From the NCBI GenBank assembly GCA_944390725.1, contig CALXQU010000005.1:1-64000 (forward strand): a stretch of 64,000 nucleotides of DNA, written 5' to 3'. This document shows, piece after piece, positions 34,688 to 41,987 of this stretch (its first letter is position 1; each line of letters begins with the position of its first letter). Made by a program: the position numbers and the translations under genes. The notes under the pieces were generated by a model. It made no database searches, was not told the origin of the DNA, and saw only the letters and a program-made list of their open reading frames with translations. Source of the stretch: an uncultured Spirochaetaceae bacterium. GTDB taxonomy: Bacteria > Spirochaetota > Spirochaetia > Sphaerochaetales > Sphaerochaetaceae.

Positions 34688-35839
34688 ATGGCTGATGAAA
34701 TTCTAACGATAGATGGGCACAAGCTTGATGATGTAGAGGATATAAGCAAGAAGAAAGGCACACCTCTCATCACTGATGTTATTCTGGTCGTAGAACTGAA
34801 AGAGGATGGCAAGACCTTATCCAAGGCGAAATACTACAGCGTTGATGATCTTATCAAATCGCTTGGGTCGGATGTTACGGCTATAAAGAATGATATAACG
34901 TCCCTGAAGACCTCAATCGATCAAGCTGTAGCGGCCTTCAACACAAAAATCGATGAAGACAACGAGGACTGGGATAATAAAGTTCTCTCTGACAATGCGG
35001 CATGGGACCAGAAGGTAGCCTCAGACAACAGCGACTGGGACGCAAAGGTTCTTGAGGATAATACGTCATTCGATGAGAAGTATGAAGCGGCCGAAGAGGT
35101 CCTATCGAATATCCAGGGGCAGACAACAGCATTCTCTGCCGTAATAGGCGATGGGACATCAAAAGTCTTTACCGTTCAGCATAGCCTGAATACGACATAT
35201 TACATGTATCGCTTCATCTGGCTAGGCAACGATGATGGTTATGTACCTGAGTGGCTTATAGAAGATATCGATGCAAACAACGTGAAGATCACATTCGAAA
35301 ACGCCATACCTGCGAATGGAATCAGATTACTGATGTTCTCTGCGAACAATGTGGAAATCCCATCAGTCGGAGCCGATGCAATCATCGGGCAGATTACTCC
35401 CGAGAAAATTTCCACAACTGCTCATATATCCTCACAGGATGCGCTTTCTATTCTAGGCGGAGGAACTTACAGCGGCACGGGAATAATGTTCGGAGCCGAT
35501 GTACTCGCAACCCTGAGAGATTGGGTGGGACAGCAGATAAACGCCGCTGTAGGCGTTGGCGATGGGACCGCGCCAGCACCTGACGCGACATCTGCTGTAA
35601 AAGGAATCCTGAAGCTCTTTGACACCATTAATGGAACAGCAACAGATGGCGCTCCATCGCAGGCTGCAGTCAAGGCTGCCTTTGACCAATGCCTGAAATC
35701 AGAAGAGCTGGATAGCAAGCTCGATGAATACATGAACATAAACTACCCCGCCATCACTGCCGACCAGATTCAGCAATGGTATGAAGATGATATGGCAGCA
35801 CGGACGCAGGAAAACTCGGACAACCAGGAGGATGAATAA
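34688..35839 (+). CDS. Tail fibre with hendecad coiled-coil repeats
   Basis: 383-residue fibre protein. About residues 88-135 carry four 11-residue repeats of the form (E/S)DNxxWDxKVL (DNEDWDNKVL, DNAAWDQKVA, DNSDWDAKVL, DNTSFDEKYE), a right-handed coiled-coil stalk. A globular beta-rich domain follows (VFTVQHSLNTTYYMYRFIWLGNDDGYVPEW). The C-terminal region has an alpha-helical tail-collar pattern (SAVKGILKLF, AAVKAAFDQCL). It would connect the J protein to the variable fibre encoded next, with which it overlaps at the stop. Confidence 0.7.
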   Translation: MADEILTIDGHKLDDVEDISKKKGTPLITDVILVVELKEDGKTLSKAKYYSVDDLIKSLGSDVTAIKNDITSLKTSIDQAVAAFNTKIDEDNEDWDNKVLSDNAAWDQKVASDNSDWDAKVLEDNTSFDEKYEAAEEVLSNIQGQTTAFSAVIGDGTSKVFTVQHSLNTTYYMYRFIWLGNDDGYVPEWLIEDIDANNVKITFENAIPANGIRLLMFSANNVEIPSVGADAIIGQITPEKISTTAHISSQDALSILGGGTYSGTGIMFGADVLATLRDWVGQQINAAVGVGDGTAPAPDATSAVKGILKLFDTINGTATDGAPSQAAVKAAFDQCLKSEELDSKLDEYMNINYPAITADQIQQWYEDDMAARTQENSDNQEDE

Positions 35840-37236
35840 TGGCTAGAGACAGCGGTGCCGGATATAAGCGGCTTATCAAAATAATGAATGACAAATTCGA
35901 TGAGATATCCACAAATCTCGAAGCGGCATTCGTTCCTACGAATACATATGAGAATGACCAGGAAGAGCAGGATACAACCCTTACCGATCACGAAGAGCGC
36001 CTTGAATGGCTTGAGGAAATCGCGAATAAGACCCCTGATGAACCGGTATTGCCACAGCCGGAGAAGAAGATATTCGGAGTCCTATGGAATTTCTCTGTCT
36101 CTACTCCGAAATGGTCTAGGCTCACGCCAGACAATGACCCGAATTCTTTTGTGAATGCAAGAGTGGAGCAGGATCCGACTATCGCAACATCCGCTTCAAC
36201 CAGTGGTTCTTCCGTTTTCAATGACATTGAGCCCTGGAAAAGCCTTCCAAGAAAAAGGAATATCACCGGAACATTCCTTGACTCCTGGGATGACGAGGTT
36301 GGCTTTACCCTTACCGATAAAGATGTCATGCAGCTTCTGCCGGACCTGTGGTACAAAATCATAAAGGATACGACCAACAAGCGTCTTTATATCTATGGAA
36401 CAGGAGTCGAGCCAGACAATAACTCGGTTCTTGGGTTCAAGAAGCATCCGGCGTCAATGACATACCTTTCTAGCAATTTCATGGATACCGAAGGTAACGC
36501 GCATAGCGGAGGCTCCGGTTATTTCAGTTATTTTAATAATGTCAGGCCAGCGCTCACCAATGCCAACAAAGGAGATGGATGGGCTGCCATGGATCTCATG
36601 CAGCTTGAGTATCTTCTGATATTGATGCTTCTCGAATTCGGAACATTCGATCTGATGGATTACTTCGGCATCACCGACGTGCCTGCAACAAGAGGCGTAA
36701 CAGACTCGATGACCTACCATACAGGCAGAATCTCAGCGACAGGCGGAATGAAATACCGCGGCTTTGAGAATCTCTTCGGTGGAAGCTATGATAGTTCTCA
36801 TACATTCATCGATGGAATCATGATGCTGGGGTATCAGCTGTATATCTGTGCAGATCCGGACAAATACCAGAAAACAAGCATGTCTACGAGTTCCGGCACG
36901 CCCGTTCCGGACGGATATACTGCATATGGTCCATTGTATACATCTGGCAACTATTACGGCTATATCAAAGAGCTTTATTATGATGAGGATGTACCTTGGT
37001 TGTTCTCAATGCCATCTGTCCTTACAGGAGGTTCCTCGACAACATTCGTAGCAGATCAGGCATATATGCAATCATATAACACTAATTATCCGAGCCCTGT
37101 GAAGATGGGATATGGCACTTCGATGTCCGGTCCATTCGCGCTTTATGGCAGCGTCTATCCCGGTTACAGCGACAGCGGCAGCGGCGGCGGCTACTACGCT
37201 GGGCTCCGCCTTTCTTTCAGGCCGCAGGCCGAATAG
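35839..37236 (+). CDS. DGR variable protein (receptor-binding fibre tip)
   Basis: 465-residue fibre-tip protein whose C-terminus is rewritten by the retroelement. The N-terminus (about 1-80) is a helical attachment region. The C-terminal two thirds form a C-type-lectin-like fold (VWNFSVSTPKW, DLWYKIIKDTTNKRLYIYG, FENLFGGSYDSSHTFIDGI). The last motif is YAGLRLSFRP, the normal end of formylglycine/CLec variable proteins. Variable residues are 438-453 (VR at 37137-37220): Ser438, Tyr440, Gly442, Tyr443 and so on, where the template has Asn or Asp. The VR lies 16 bases before the stop, a typical place. This is the probable host receptor binder. Confidence 0.92.
   Translation: MARDSGAGYKRLIKIMNDKFDEISTNLEAAFVPTNTYENDQEEQDTTLTDHEERLEWLEEIANKTPDEPVLPQPEKKIFGVLWNFSVSTPKWSRLTPDNDPNSFVNARVEQDPTIATSASTSGSSVFNDIEPWKSLPRKRNITGTFLDSWDDEVGFTLTDKDVMQLLPDLWYKIIKDTTNKRLYIYGTGVEPDNNSVLGFKKHPASMTYLSSNFMDTEGNAHSGGSGYFSYFNNVRPALTNANKGDGWAAMDLMQLEYLLILMLLEFGTFDLMDYFGITDVPATRGVTDSMTYHTGRISATGGMKYRGFENLFGGSYDSSHTFIDGIMMLGYQLYICADPDKYQKTSMSTSSGTPVPDGYTAYGPLYTSGNYYGYIKELYYDEDVPWLFSMPSVLTGGSSTTFVADQAYMQSYNTNYPSPVKMGYGTSMSGPFALYGSVYPGYSDSGSGGGYYAGLRLSFRPQAE
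37137..37220 (+). repeat. Variable repeat (VR) of the DGR
   Basis: 84 bp matching the template repeat at 37404-37475. Flanks are identical: CGCGCTTTATGGCA at the 5' end and TACGCTGGGCTCCGCCTTTCT at the 3' end (which acts as the homing-initiation site), with T for G near the end (TTCAG versus GTCAG). In between, substitutions sit only at template adenines (AAC to AGC, TAC, GAC; AAT to TAT; GAT to GGT). The VR is 12 bp longer, with extra GGC/AGC codons. Confidence 0.93.
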
Positions 37237-37241
37237 TCCGG

Positions 37242-37300
37242 GGAGGGGTTGCAAGGGGAGGTCCCCCTCCACTGCTGCTTGCAGCTCGAAAATTTTTCGA
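37242..37300 (+). promoter_or_regulatory. Structured spacer between VR and template
   Basis: Downstream of the VR: GGAGGGG (37242-37248) can pair with CCCCTCC (37264-37270), or GGGG-AGGT-CCCC (37255-37266) can form alone. GCTGC/GCAGC (37274-37285) and TCGAAAA-T-TTTTCGA (37286-37300) follow. DGRs often need a hairpin or cruciform just downstream of the homing site, and the 4-base loop form fits. There is no strong T run, so it is not clearly a terminator. Confidence 0.55.
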
Positions 37301-37403
37301 CGATAGTATTCAAAGCTATGAATAGGAGAAGTCAATCTATGAAACCGCCTTAAAGTGGAAAAGGGTCTTACTGCAGTTGCGGGCCCTTTCGGGTTGATTC
37401 TGG

Positions 37404-37475
37404 CGCGCTTTATGGCAACGTCAATCCCGATAACAACAACAACGACAACTACGCTGGGCTCCGCCTTTCTGTCAG
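37404..37475 (+). ncRNA. Template repeat (TR) of the DGR
   Basis: 72-nt template lying in a 447-bp region (37237-37683) without a gene. It holds AAC-GTC-AAT-CCC-GAT followed by AAC AAC AAC AAC GAC AAC TAC, 17 adenines in the variable part, and the homing flank. It must be transcribed with its flanks as the RT template. Its exact transcript ends cannot be told. The rest of the gap holds the structured spacer and AT-rich DNA up to the RT start. I see no second gene there. Confidence 0.9.
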
Positions 37476-37683
37476 CTATGCCATATTCATGGCGAGCGAC
37501 TGCACGCTGAAAAACAGTCTTTTCCTATTCACCAGAGAATAGCGACGCAGTACGATCCTCGGCTCTTGCCGGAAATCTCAGCAATGGACATAGGCTCAGT
37601 AGGTTCATATCCAGTGTTTTCGAAATGCTTATATGCTGACAAAGAAAGGACTCCAATGAAGGTGCAGCCGCGAAGGAGTTAAG

Positions 37684-38739
37684 ATGCCGAAACGCGTCGG
37701 CAATATCTTCTGGAAAGCAAAGGATCCTGATTTCGTCAGGAATGTCATCCTGAAATCACTTTCAAAGAAGAAAAACAAAAAGGTTGTGGAGAGGATATAC
37801 AAGAACCTCGATTCCCGTGTTGAACGATTATGCAGGATGGCAGAAGAACACAGCTTCAACCCTGCTCCGTATAGGGAAATCACGATATTCGACATATCTT
37901 CCCAGAAAGAACGATCCCTTAGAATGCATAGGCTTTTCCCTGACAGTCTTTATATGTCTGTCTTGGCGGAAATCGCAAAACCAATGCTACTGCGGGGTGT
38001 TGATTATGGTGCCTGCGCCTCTATAAAAGGAAGAGGACCAGCAAGGGCAAAGAAAATCATCGAGAAGCAACTGCACAAATCCAAGCAGGCGAAATACTGC
38101 TTTCAAGGTGATGTAAGGCATTTCTATGACAATATCATCATCAGCAAATTCATGGAAATGTTCAGGACCGTCTGCAAGGATGAGGAATTCCTTTCGGAAT
38201 ACGAGAAATGCCTAAGGGCAACATCCGCAGATGGAGAACATGGCATAGGAATCGGAAGCCCTATGGGACACGATGTAGGAAACTTCTATCTGCAGCGAAT
38301 CGATGAATCAATTCACAGTAAACCAAAAGAAGTAAGATCCTATGTCAGGTATATGGACAACTTTACCATCATCGGTCCAAACAAAAGAAAGCTTCACAGG
38401 CTTACTGAAAGCATTATCCAGAAGCTTACGCCACTAGGATTGTGGCTCAAGGATGATTGGCAGATATTCAGAATACGAACAAGGAATATCGAAGCGGTTG
38501 GATATCGGTTTGGATTCAAGGCTACGCGTTTCAGGAAAAGAACCTGGAAAAGAATGCGTCGCTGTATATTGAATCTAAAGCGGTTCATAGATAGCGGCAT
38601 AGAAATACCAAAGAAAATGATAAGATCCTACCTTTCCAGGGTGGGACAATTAAAGCATACGGCCCGTCGTAAAATACAGGTGAAGTATCTTGCGGGGATA
38701 AAACGCAAGGAGCTTATAAGGAGATTAAATACAGCATGA
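37684..38739 (+). CDS. DGR reverse transcriptase, divergent active site
   Basis: 351-residue RT that would copy the TR with adenine mutagenesis. Palm motifs are RT3 YCFQGDVRHFYDN (catalytic Asp about 143), RT4 GIGIGSPMGHDVGNFYLQ (about 187-204) and RT5 VRYMDNFTII (223-226). Motif 5 reads YMDN rather than YMDD, and motif 4 has SPMG in place of the SQ usual in DGR RTs, so the enzyme is divergent. The C-terminal thumb is basic (KRMRRCILNLKR). No maturase or endonuclease domain is seen. No Avd-type helical partner is recognisable next to it. Confidence 0.88.
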   Translation: MPKRVGNIFWKAKDPDFVRNVILKSLSKKKNKKVVERIYKNLDSRVERLCRMAEEHSFNPAPYREITIFDISSQKERSLRMHRLFPDSLYMSVLAEIAKPMLLRGVDYGACASIKGRGPARAKKIIEKQLHKSKQAKYCFQGDVRHFYDNIIISKFMEMFRTVCKDEEFLSEYEKCLRATSADGEHGIGIGSPMGHDVGNFYLQRIDESIHSKPKEVRSYVRYMDNFTIIGPNKRKLHRLTESIIQKLTPLGLWLKDDWQIFRIRTRNIEAVGYRFGFKATRFRKRTWKRMRRCILNLKRFIDSGIEIPKKMIRSYLSRVGQLKHTARRKIQVKYLAGIKRKELIRRLNTA

Positions 38740-39035
38740 AGACTTCGTCCTATACGCGGCCAGAAGAAGATTTCCTCATAGAAACAATCGGGAATATGGA
38801 TATCATAACTTTCTACGAGGGTATACAGGAAATTGAAGAGGATGATGGTAGAACCCGTTATGATTATGATTCCTACCGTATAACACGCCCACATTCTGCA
38901 GCCACTCCGGATGCTATCTCAGCCAATCCAGAATCTTGGCTTTCTGCTGCAAAAGAGGAAGAGGAAAGCAAGCTTCCTATCAACACCAAGCAAATGGAAG
39001 CTGATATCGCATTCTGCAAGCTTATGCTGCTCTAG
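38736..39035 (+). CDS. Unrecognised 99-residue protein after the RT
   Basis: The start overlaps the RT stop (GCATGA). The protein is acidic, with a central YDYDSYRITRPHS strand and a helical C-terminus (SWLSAAKEEEESKLPI). It lacks the basic four-helix pattern of the DGR accessory Avd. It looks like a small tail-fibre accessory or chaperone, from its position after fibre genes. That is inference. Confidence 0.55.
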   Translation: MKTSSYTRPEEDFLIETIGNMDIITFYEGIQEIEEDDGRTRYDYDSYRITRPHSAATPDAISANPESWLSAAKEEEESKLPINTKQMEADIAFCKLMLL

Positions 39036-39045
39036 GAGGATGCAG

Positions 39046-39261
39046 ATGGAATTATATATTCAAAGAATGATTGATGAAAAACAGGAACTGGATACCAAGC
39101 TTGAAAAACTCGTGGCATTCAGAACAGGCAAGAAAGCCTCCATCCTTGACGGAAACCAGAAGAGTCTTATGGACCGACAGGCAGAGGCAATGAATACATA
39201 TAGCAAAGTGCTTGCTGAGAGAATCAATTACGAAATGAAGAAAAACAAGGAGGCGTTATGA
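39046..39261 (+). CDS. Acb2-like anti-CBASS nucleotide sponge (candidate)
   Basis: 71-residue helical protein with AGGAGG six bases before ATG 39046. The pattern RMIDEKQELDTKLEKLVAF, a short linker, then SLMDRQAEAMNTYSKVLAERI matches the small phage family DUF7681/Acb2 (T4 Vs.4 and relatives). That family traps cyclic di- and trinucleotide signals of host CBASS defence. The usual order is E-x-x-ELDxKxxKLxxF, then Q-x-x-AM-x-x-Y-x-x-x-L-x-x-R, and both halves are present. The stop overlaps the next start (ATGA). Assignment is from recall of the pattern. A structure prediction would settle it. Confidence 0.55.
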   Translation: MELYIQRMIDEKQELDTKLEKLVAFRTGKKASILDGNQKSLMDRQAEAMNTYSKVLAERINYEMKKNKEAL

Positions 39262-39425
39262 CAGAAGCATACGAAGCGGCAAAACGCTTCTACCCTTCAC
39301 TCTGGGGAAAAGCAGAGCTCCGGGCTTTAACAAAAGCAGGAAAACTCCAGGAGGCGGAATATGCGGAACTGACCGGAGATACGGCAGAATCAAATAACAC
39401 TCAGAGGAAAGACGAAGGAAAATAA
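39258..39425 (+). CDS. XkdX-like small phage protein
   Basis: 55-residue protein (ATG 39258, TAA 39423) starting inside the previous stop. AKRFYPSLWGKAELRALTKAGKLQEAEYAELTG follows the XkdX pattern: aromatic, then helix with LTKAG-KI, then EYxxITG. XkdX proteins lie at the end of tail gene clusters of siphophages, often near fibre genes. Function is unknown. Confidence 0.6.
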   Translation: MTEAYEAAKRFYPSLWGKAELRALTKAGKLQEAEYAELTGDTAESNNTQRKDEGK

Positions 39426-39711
39426 ACTTGCAAGGTTTAATAAGTTTAATGAGTTTATTCAACTGAGTTTAATCACAACAGAAGAACATACTATGAAGAG
39501 GCTGGAAATCGAGGTTTTAAACACGGATCAGCCTCTTTTCGCGATTTTTAAAGACTCTTTCGCCATTTTTTCGCAAAACGGCCTTTTAAACACGAATTTC
39601 ACCCTATCCAATAGTGAATTTCATATTATTAAACCAGCTCAGAACCCTTCTTTTTCGCCAAATTATCACGCTTTATGGGATTTATCTCGTCATTCTCTAC
39701 GGGATTAAACA
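39426..39711. repeat. Right transposition end
   Basis: 286 bp without a convincing gene. GTTTAAT repeats lie at 39435, 39444 and 39467 (9-bp phasing of the first two). TTTTAAACACGGAT (39515) and TTTTAAACACGAAT (39584) mirror the CGTGGTTTAAA copies of the left end. GGGATTTATCTCGTCATT (39678-39695) is the inverse of the left-end TGACAAGAAATCCC unit. The terminus is GGATTAAACA. Confidence 0.6.
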
Positions 39712-39716
39712 GTGCA
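39712..39716. repeat. Target site duplication GTGCA, right copy
   Basis: GTGCA adjoining the right terminus, identical to 2549-2553. Confidence 0.85.
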
Positions 39717-39870
39717 TGAGGAACGCATTCGCAAGCCTCAGCAGGGGCCTTGCCAGCATGAATGACGGCAGGAAGACAGGGGCGAGGAGCCGCAGCCCCT
39801 TGGCAAGCGGATACCTGCGCATCCTGTAGATGCACCAGGCCACGGCAATGGCCAGCAGGATGGATCCCAT
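39712..39870 (-). pseudogene. Alpha/beta-hydrolase, 5' portion split by prophage
   Basis: 53 codons from ATG 39870 to the phage border, starting MGSILLAIAVAWCIYRM, a single N-terminal transmembrane anchor with basic flank, and ending NAFLMH. Joined to 1769-2548 without the prophage, it gives an intact 312-residue membrane-anchored esterase. The in-frame stop TAG upstream supports this start. In the lysogen the frame runs four codons into phage DNA and stops. Confidence 0.82.
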
Positions 39871-39978
39871 GGCAGGCCTATTGATACGCCCTGCTGCCTA
39901 TCGGAATGCAGCAGGAAGCGGCATCAAGCATATTTATAAATACAAACGTAATTATAAATACGATATACATCAATCCTT

Positions 39979-40605
39979 TCAGAGGCTGTCGCAGATATCG
40001 ATATTCTCGCCGGAGATGCCGATACATGCTCCCTGCTTCGCCTCAGCCGTATCCTTATGTGCAAGAAGCCACTTGTTCCTTGCCCAGAGGTACTTATCCT
40101 CAGGAGTGACCGGATCGATCTCCGGCTTCTCCGTGTTCGTTCCAGCAGGCAGTCCGACGATTACGCGGAAGTTCCTGCCGCACGGCGCATAATGCAGGGT
40201 CGTCTCATACACGAGGACGGGAACGCCTGCGGGTACGCGGAAGGCCTTGACGCAGGACGAATCGATCAGGCCTCCCCTGACCTCTTCGATCTTCGCAAGG
40301 AGGAGGATGAATGAGGACGAGGATACATTGAACTCCGCTCCCCTATGCCATTCGAGGCAGTTCAGCTTGCTGTTCGTGCCGTTGCAGTAGCCAAGCTGCA
40401 GAGGCATGCCGCCATAGAGGTTGTCAGAGAGGACCTTATGGATCTTCAGGCTATCCAGGGCCTCATCATCCGGAACATAGATCGTGCTGTCATCCGGGCT
40501 TGCAGTCCTCTCATCAAGCGAGGCGAGCAGCTCCGCCGTATCGAGTCCTTCCACGACTTCGCCATAGCTCCTGAACGCATCATCGAATACGCTGAGAATT
40601 TCCAT
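39979..40605 (-). CDS. DUF4867 family protein
   Basis: 208-residue protein matching DUF4867: opening EILSVFDDAFRSYGEVVEGLD, then VYVPDD-type, GGMPLQLGYCNGTNSKLNCLEWH (about 63-86), VPAGVPVLVYETTLHYAPC and CIGISGENIDI at the end. The fold is cupin-like and the family often lies in carbohydrate-use clusters, but its reaction is not known to me. Start ATG 40605 has GAAGGAG upstream. It may be the gene before the split esterase on the same strand. Confidence 0.85.
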   Translation of the reverse strand: MEILSVFDDAFRSYGEVVEGLDTAELLASLDERTASPDDSTIYVPDDEALDSLKIHKVLSDNLYGGMPLQLGYCNGTNSKLNCLEWHRGAEFNVSSSSFILLLAKIEEVRGGLIDSSCVKAFRVPAGVPVLVYETTLHYAPCGRNFRVIVGLPAGTNTEKPEIDPVTPEDKYLWARNKWLLAHKDTAEAKQGACIGISGENIDICDSL

Positions 40606-40755
40606 TATCGAACTCCTTCGCGGCAGAGCCGCTATAAGGAAACTTTAGGATTCTTGGGCCTCGCCGTCAACAATATGATTCATCGCATCAGATTCACGTT
40701 TCATCGCAAGGCAGCAGAAACGGATTCCCCGGAAATACAGAATCCTTACGGAAGG

Positions 40756-40772
40756 ATATGGCAATGCCATAT
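40756..40772. promoter_or_regulatory. Palindrome upstream of the LytTR regulator
   Basis: ATATGGC-AAT-GCCATAT, perfect 7-bp arms, 20 bases before the regulator's ATG. A candidate operator, perhaps autoregulatory. Confidence 0.4.
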
Positions 40773-40792
40773 CATATTGGGAAGAGGTGCCT

Positions 40793-41527
40793 ATGTTCAG
40801 TATCGCGATATGCGATGACCAGCATGACCAGCTGAAGGCAATAGGGAAAGCGCTGGATTCATATGCAGCATCGCATCCAGGGATGGAGATAGAGCCAGAG
40901 TTCTTCGCCAATCCGCTGCAGCTCATCGGGAAGCTCTCCAGCGGCGCGGAATGGGATGCGGTCATCCTTGATGTCTGCATGGCGGGGATGATGGGAACGG
41001 AAGCTGCCAGGGAGATCAGGAAGAAGCTGGGCAGCATCCCCATAATCTTCATATCGATCTCGCGGGAATACGCCGTCGAGGCATTCTCCCTCAATGCCGT
41101 CCACTATCTCGTCAAGCCCTACTCCCAGGATGATCTCGATGAGGCGCTGGACAGGGCCCTGGGCCCTCTGCCCGCAAGAAGCTCCGGCAAGGTGATGCTG
41201 AAGCTGCGCAGCGGCATCCTCCATTCAGTCGACGCCGATTCCATCCTCTTCATAGAGAGCGTCGGCTACAGCCGCCTGGTGCACACCGACGGCAATATCT
41301 ACGAGGAGACAAGGAAGACGCTCAGCTCATTCATGGAGGAGCTGGGGAAGCTGAGGCCGGGGATGTTCATCCAGCCATACAGGGGCTATATAGTGAACAT
41401 GGAGGCCATCAGGACCATAGAGCCGAGGCGCATAGTCCTCCGCAACGGAGAAGGCATACTGATCAAGCGCGGCGATTTCCGCAGGATACGCGACCAGTAC
41501 TTCAGCTGGTCATTCGGAAAGGGATGA
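40793..41527 (+). CDS. LytTR-type response regulator
   Basis: 244-residue regulator. The receiver domain (about 1-120) has ICDDQ, a phosphoacceptor Asp in VILDVCM and Lys in YLVKPY. The C-terminal LytTR DNA-binding domain (about 140-240) has VMLKLRSGILHSVDADSILFIESVG and GYIVNMEAI. No histidine kinase gene adjoins it, so it is an orphan here. The ATG at 40793 has AGAGG six bases upstream. An in-frame GTG two codons earlier is less likely. The target genes are unknown. Confidence 0.9.
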   Translation: MFSIAICDDQHDQLKAIGKALDSYAASHPGMEIEPEFFANPLQLIGKLSSGAEWDAVILDVCMAGMMGTEAAREIRKKLGSIPIIFISISREYAVEAFSLNAVHYLVKPYSQDDLDEALDRALGPLPARSSGKVMLKLRSGILHSVDADSILFIESVGYSRLVHTDGNIYEETRKTLSSFMEELGKLRPGMFIQPYRGYIVNMEAIRTIEPRRIVLRNGEGILIKRGDFRRIRDQYFSWSFGKG

Positions 41528-41564
41528 TCCGGCAGGGGCTCCAGCTGATGAGGCAAGGCCCCGG

Positions 41565-41987
41565 CTAGTCCTGGCATTCCGCCTGGAAGCGCCTGAGAGC
41601 CTCGGCAACCGATGGAGGGCATGGCACGGGACGCATCGTCTCAGGGTTCACGAATGCGATCTTCGTGGATATCTCGGCAAGCACAGTGCCATCCTTCTCC
41701 ACTGTCTGGCTGAAGATGCAGTAGACGGTCTTCAGCTCGCTGAGCCTGGTCCTCACCGTGACGATATCGCCAAGGTGCCCGGGAGAGCGGTAGGAGATCG
41801 ATATCGACTTCAGCACGAATACCGCGCCCTCCTCCGCCAGCCTGTCGTAGCTGAGGCCCGGGATATGCTCCCTCAGCATCTCTGTCCTGGCATGCTCCGC
41901 GATATCCACATAGGCCGCATGGTAGATGATGCCCTGCGCATCGGTATCTGAGTAATAGATGCGCTTCTTCCAGATATGCCCGCTCAT
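41565..41987 (-). CDS. YbgC-like acyl-CoA thioesterase (4HBT), copy 1
   Basis: 140-residue hotdog-fold thioesterase. The active-site pattern IYYSDTDAQGIIYHAAYVDIAEHARTEML (about 10-38) carries the catalytic Asp. Substrate chain length cannot be told. The ATG overlaps the previous gene's stop. It is a paralogue of the adjacent gene and the last gene of the dap operon. It may be coupled to it only by read-through. Confidence 0.85.
   Translation of the reverse strand: MSGHIWKKRIYYSDTDAQGIIYHAAYVDIAEHARTEMLREHIPGLSYDRLAEEGAVFVLKSISISYRSPGHLGDIVTVRTRLSELKTVYCIFSQTVEKDGTVLAEISTKIAFVNPETMRPVPCPPSVAEALRRFQAECQD

Larger units (their letters stand above)
2554..39711. mobile_element. Complete Mu-like transposable prophage with DGR (37,158 bp)
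   Basis: The element starts with TGTACAATCC and its right end reads TGTTTAATCC on the other strand. These are TG...CA termini with 8 of 10 matching bases, flanked by GTGCA duplications inside one host gene. Contents are an early transposition operon on the minus strand, a LexA-like repressor, an accessory cassette, packaging, head and tail genes on the plus strand, and a DGR at the right end. Essential blocks look intact. I see no recognisable endolysin other than a tail NlpC/P60 protein and no obvious Mor/C activator. Base composition is lower in GC than the flanking host. Confidence 0.93.

Noticed and set aside
37404..37540. Frame through the TR as a gene fragment of a second variable protein
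   Set aside because: It matches the variable protein only within the TR and has no start codon in context. The DGR template role explains it.
38736..39035. Gene after the RT as Avd
   Set aside because: It is acidic and lacks the basic helical-bundle pattern of Avd proteins.
39493..39708. 71-codon frame in the right phage end
   Set aside because: It has no ribosome binding site, runs through transposase-type repeats and almost to the terminus. Composition is that of non-coding end DNA.
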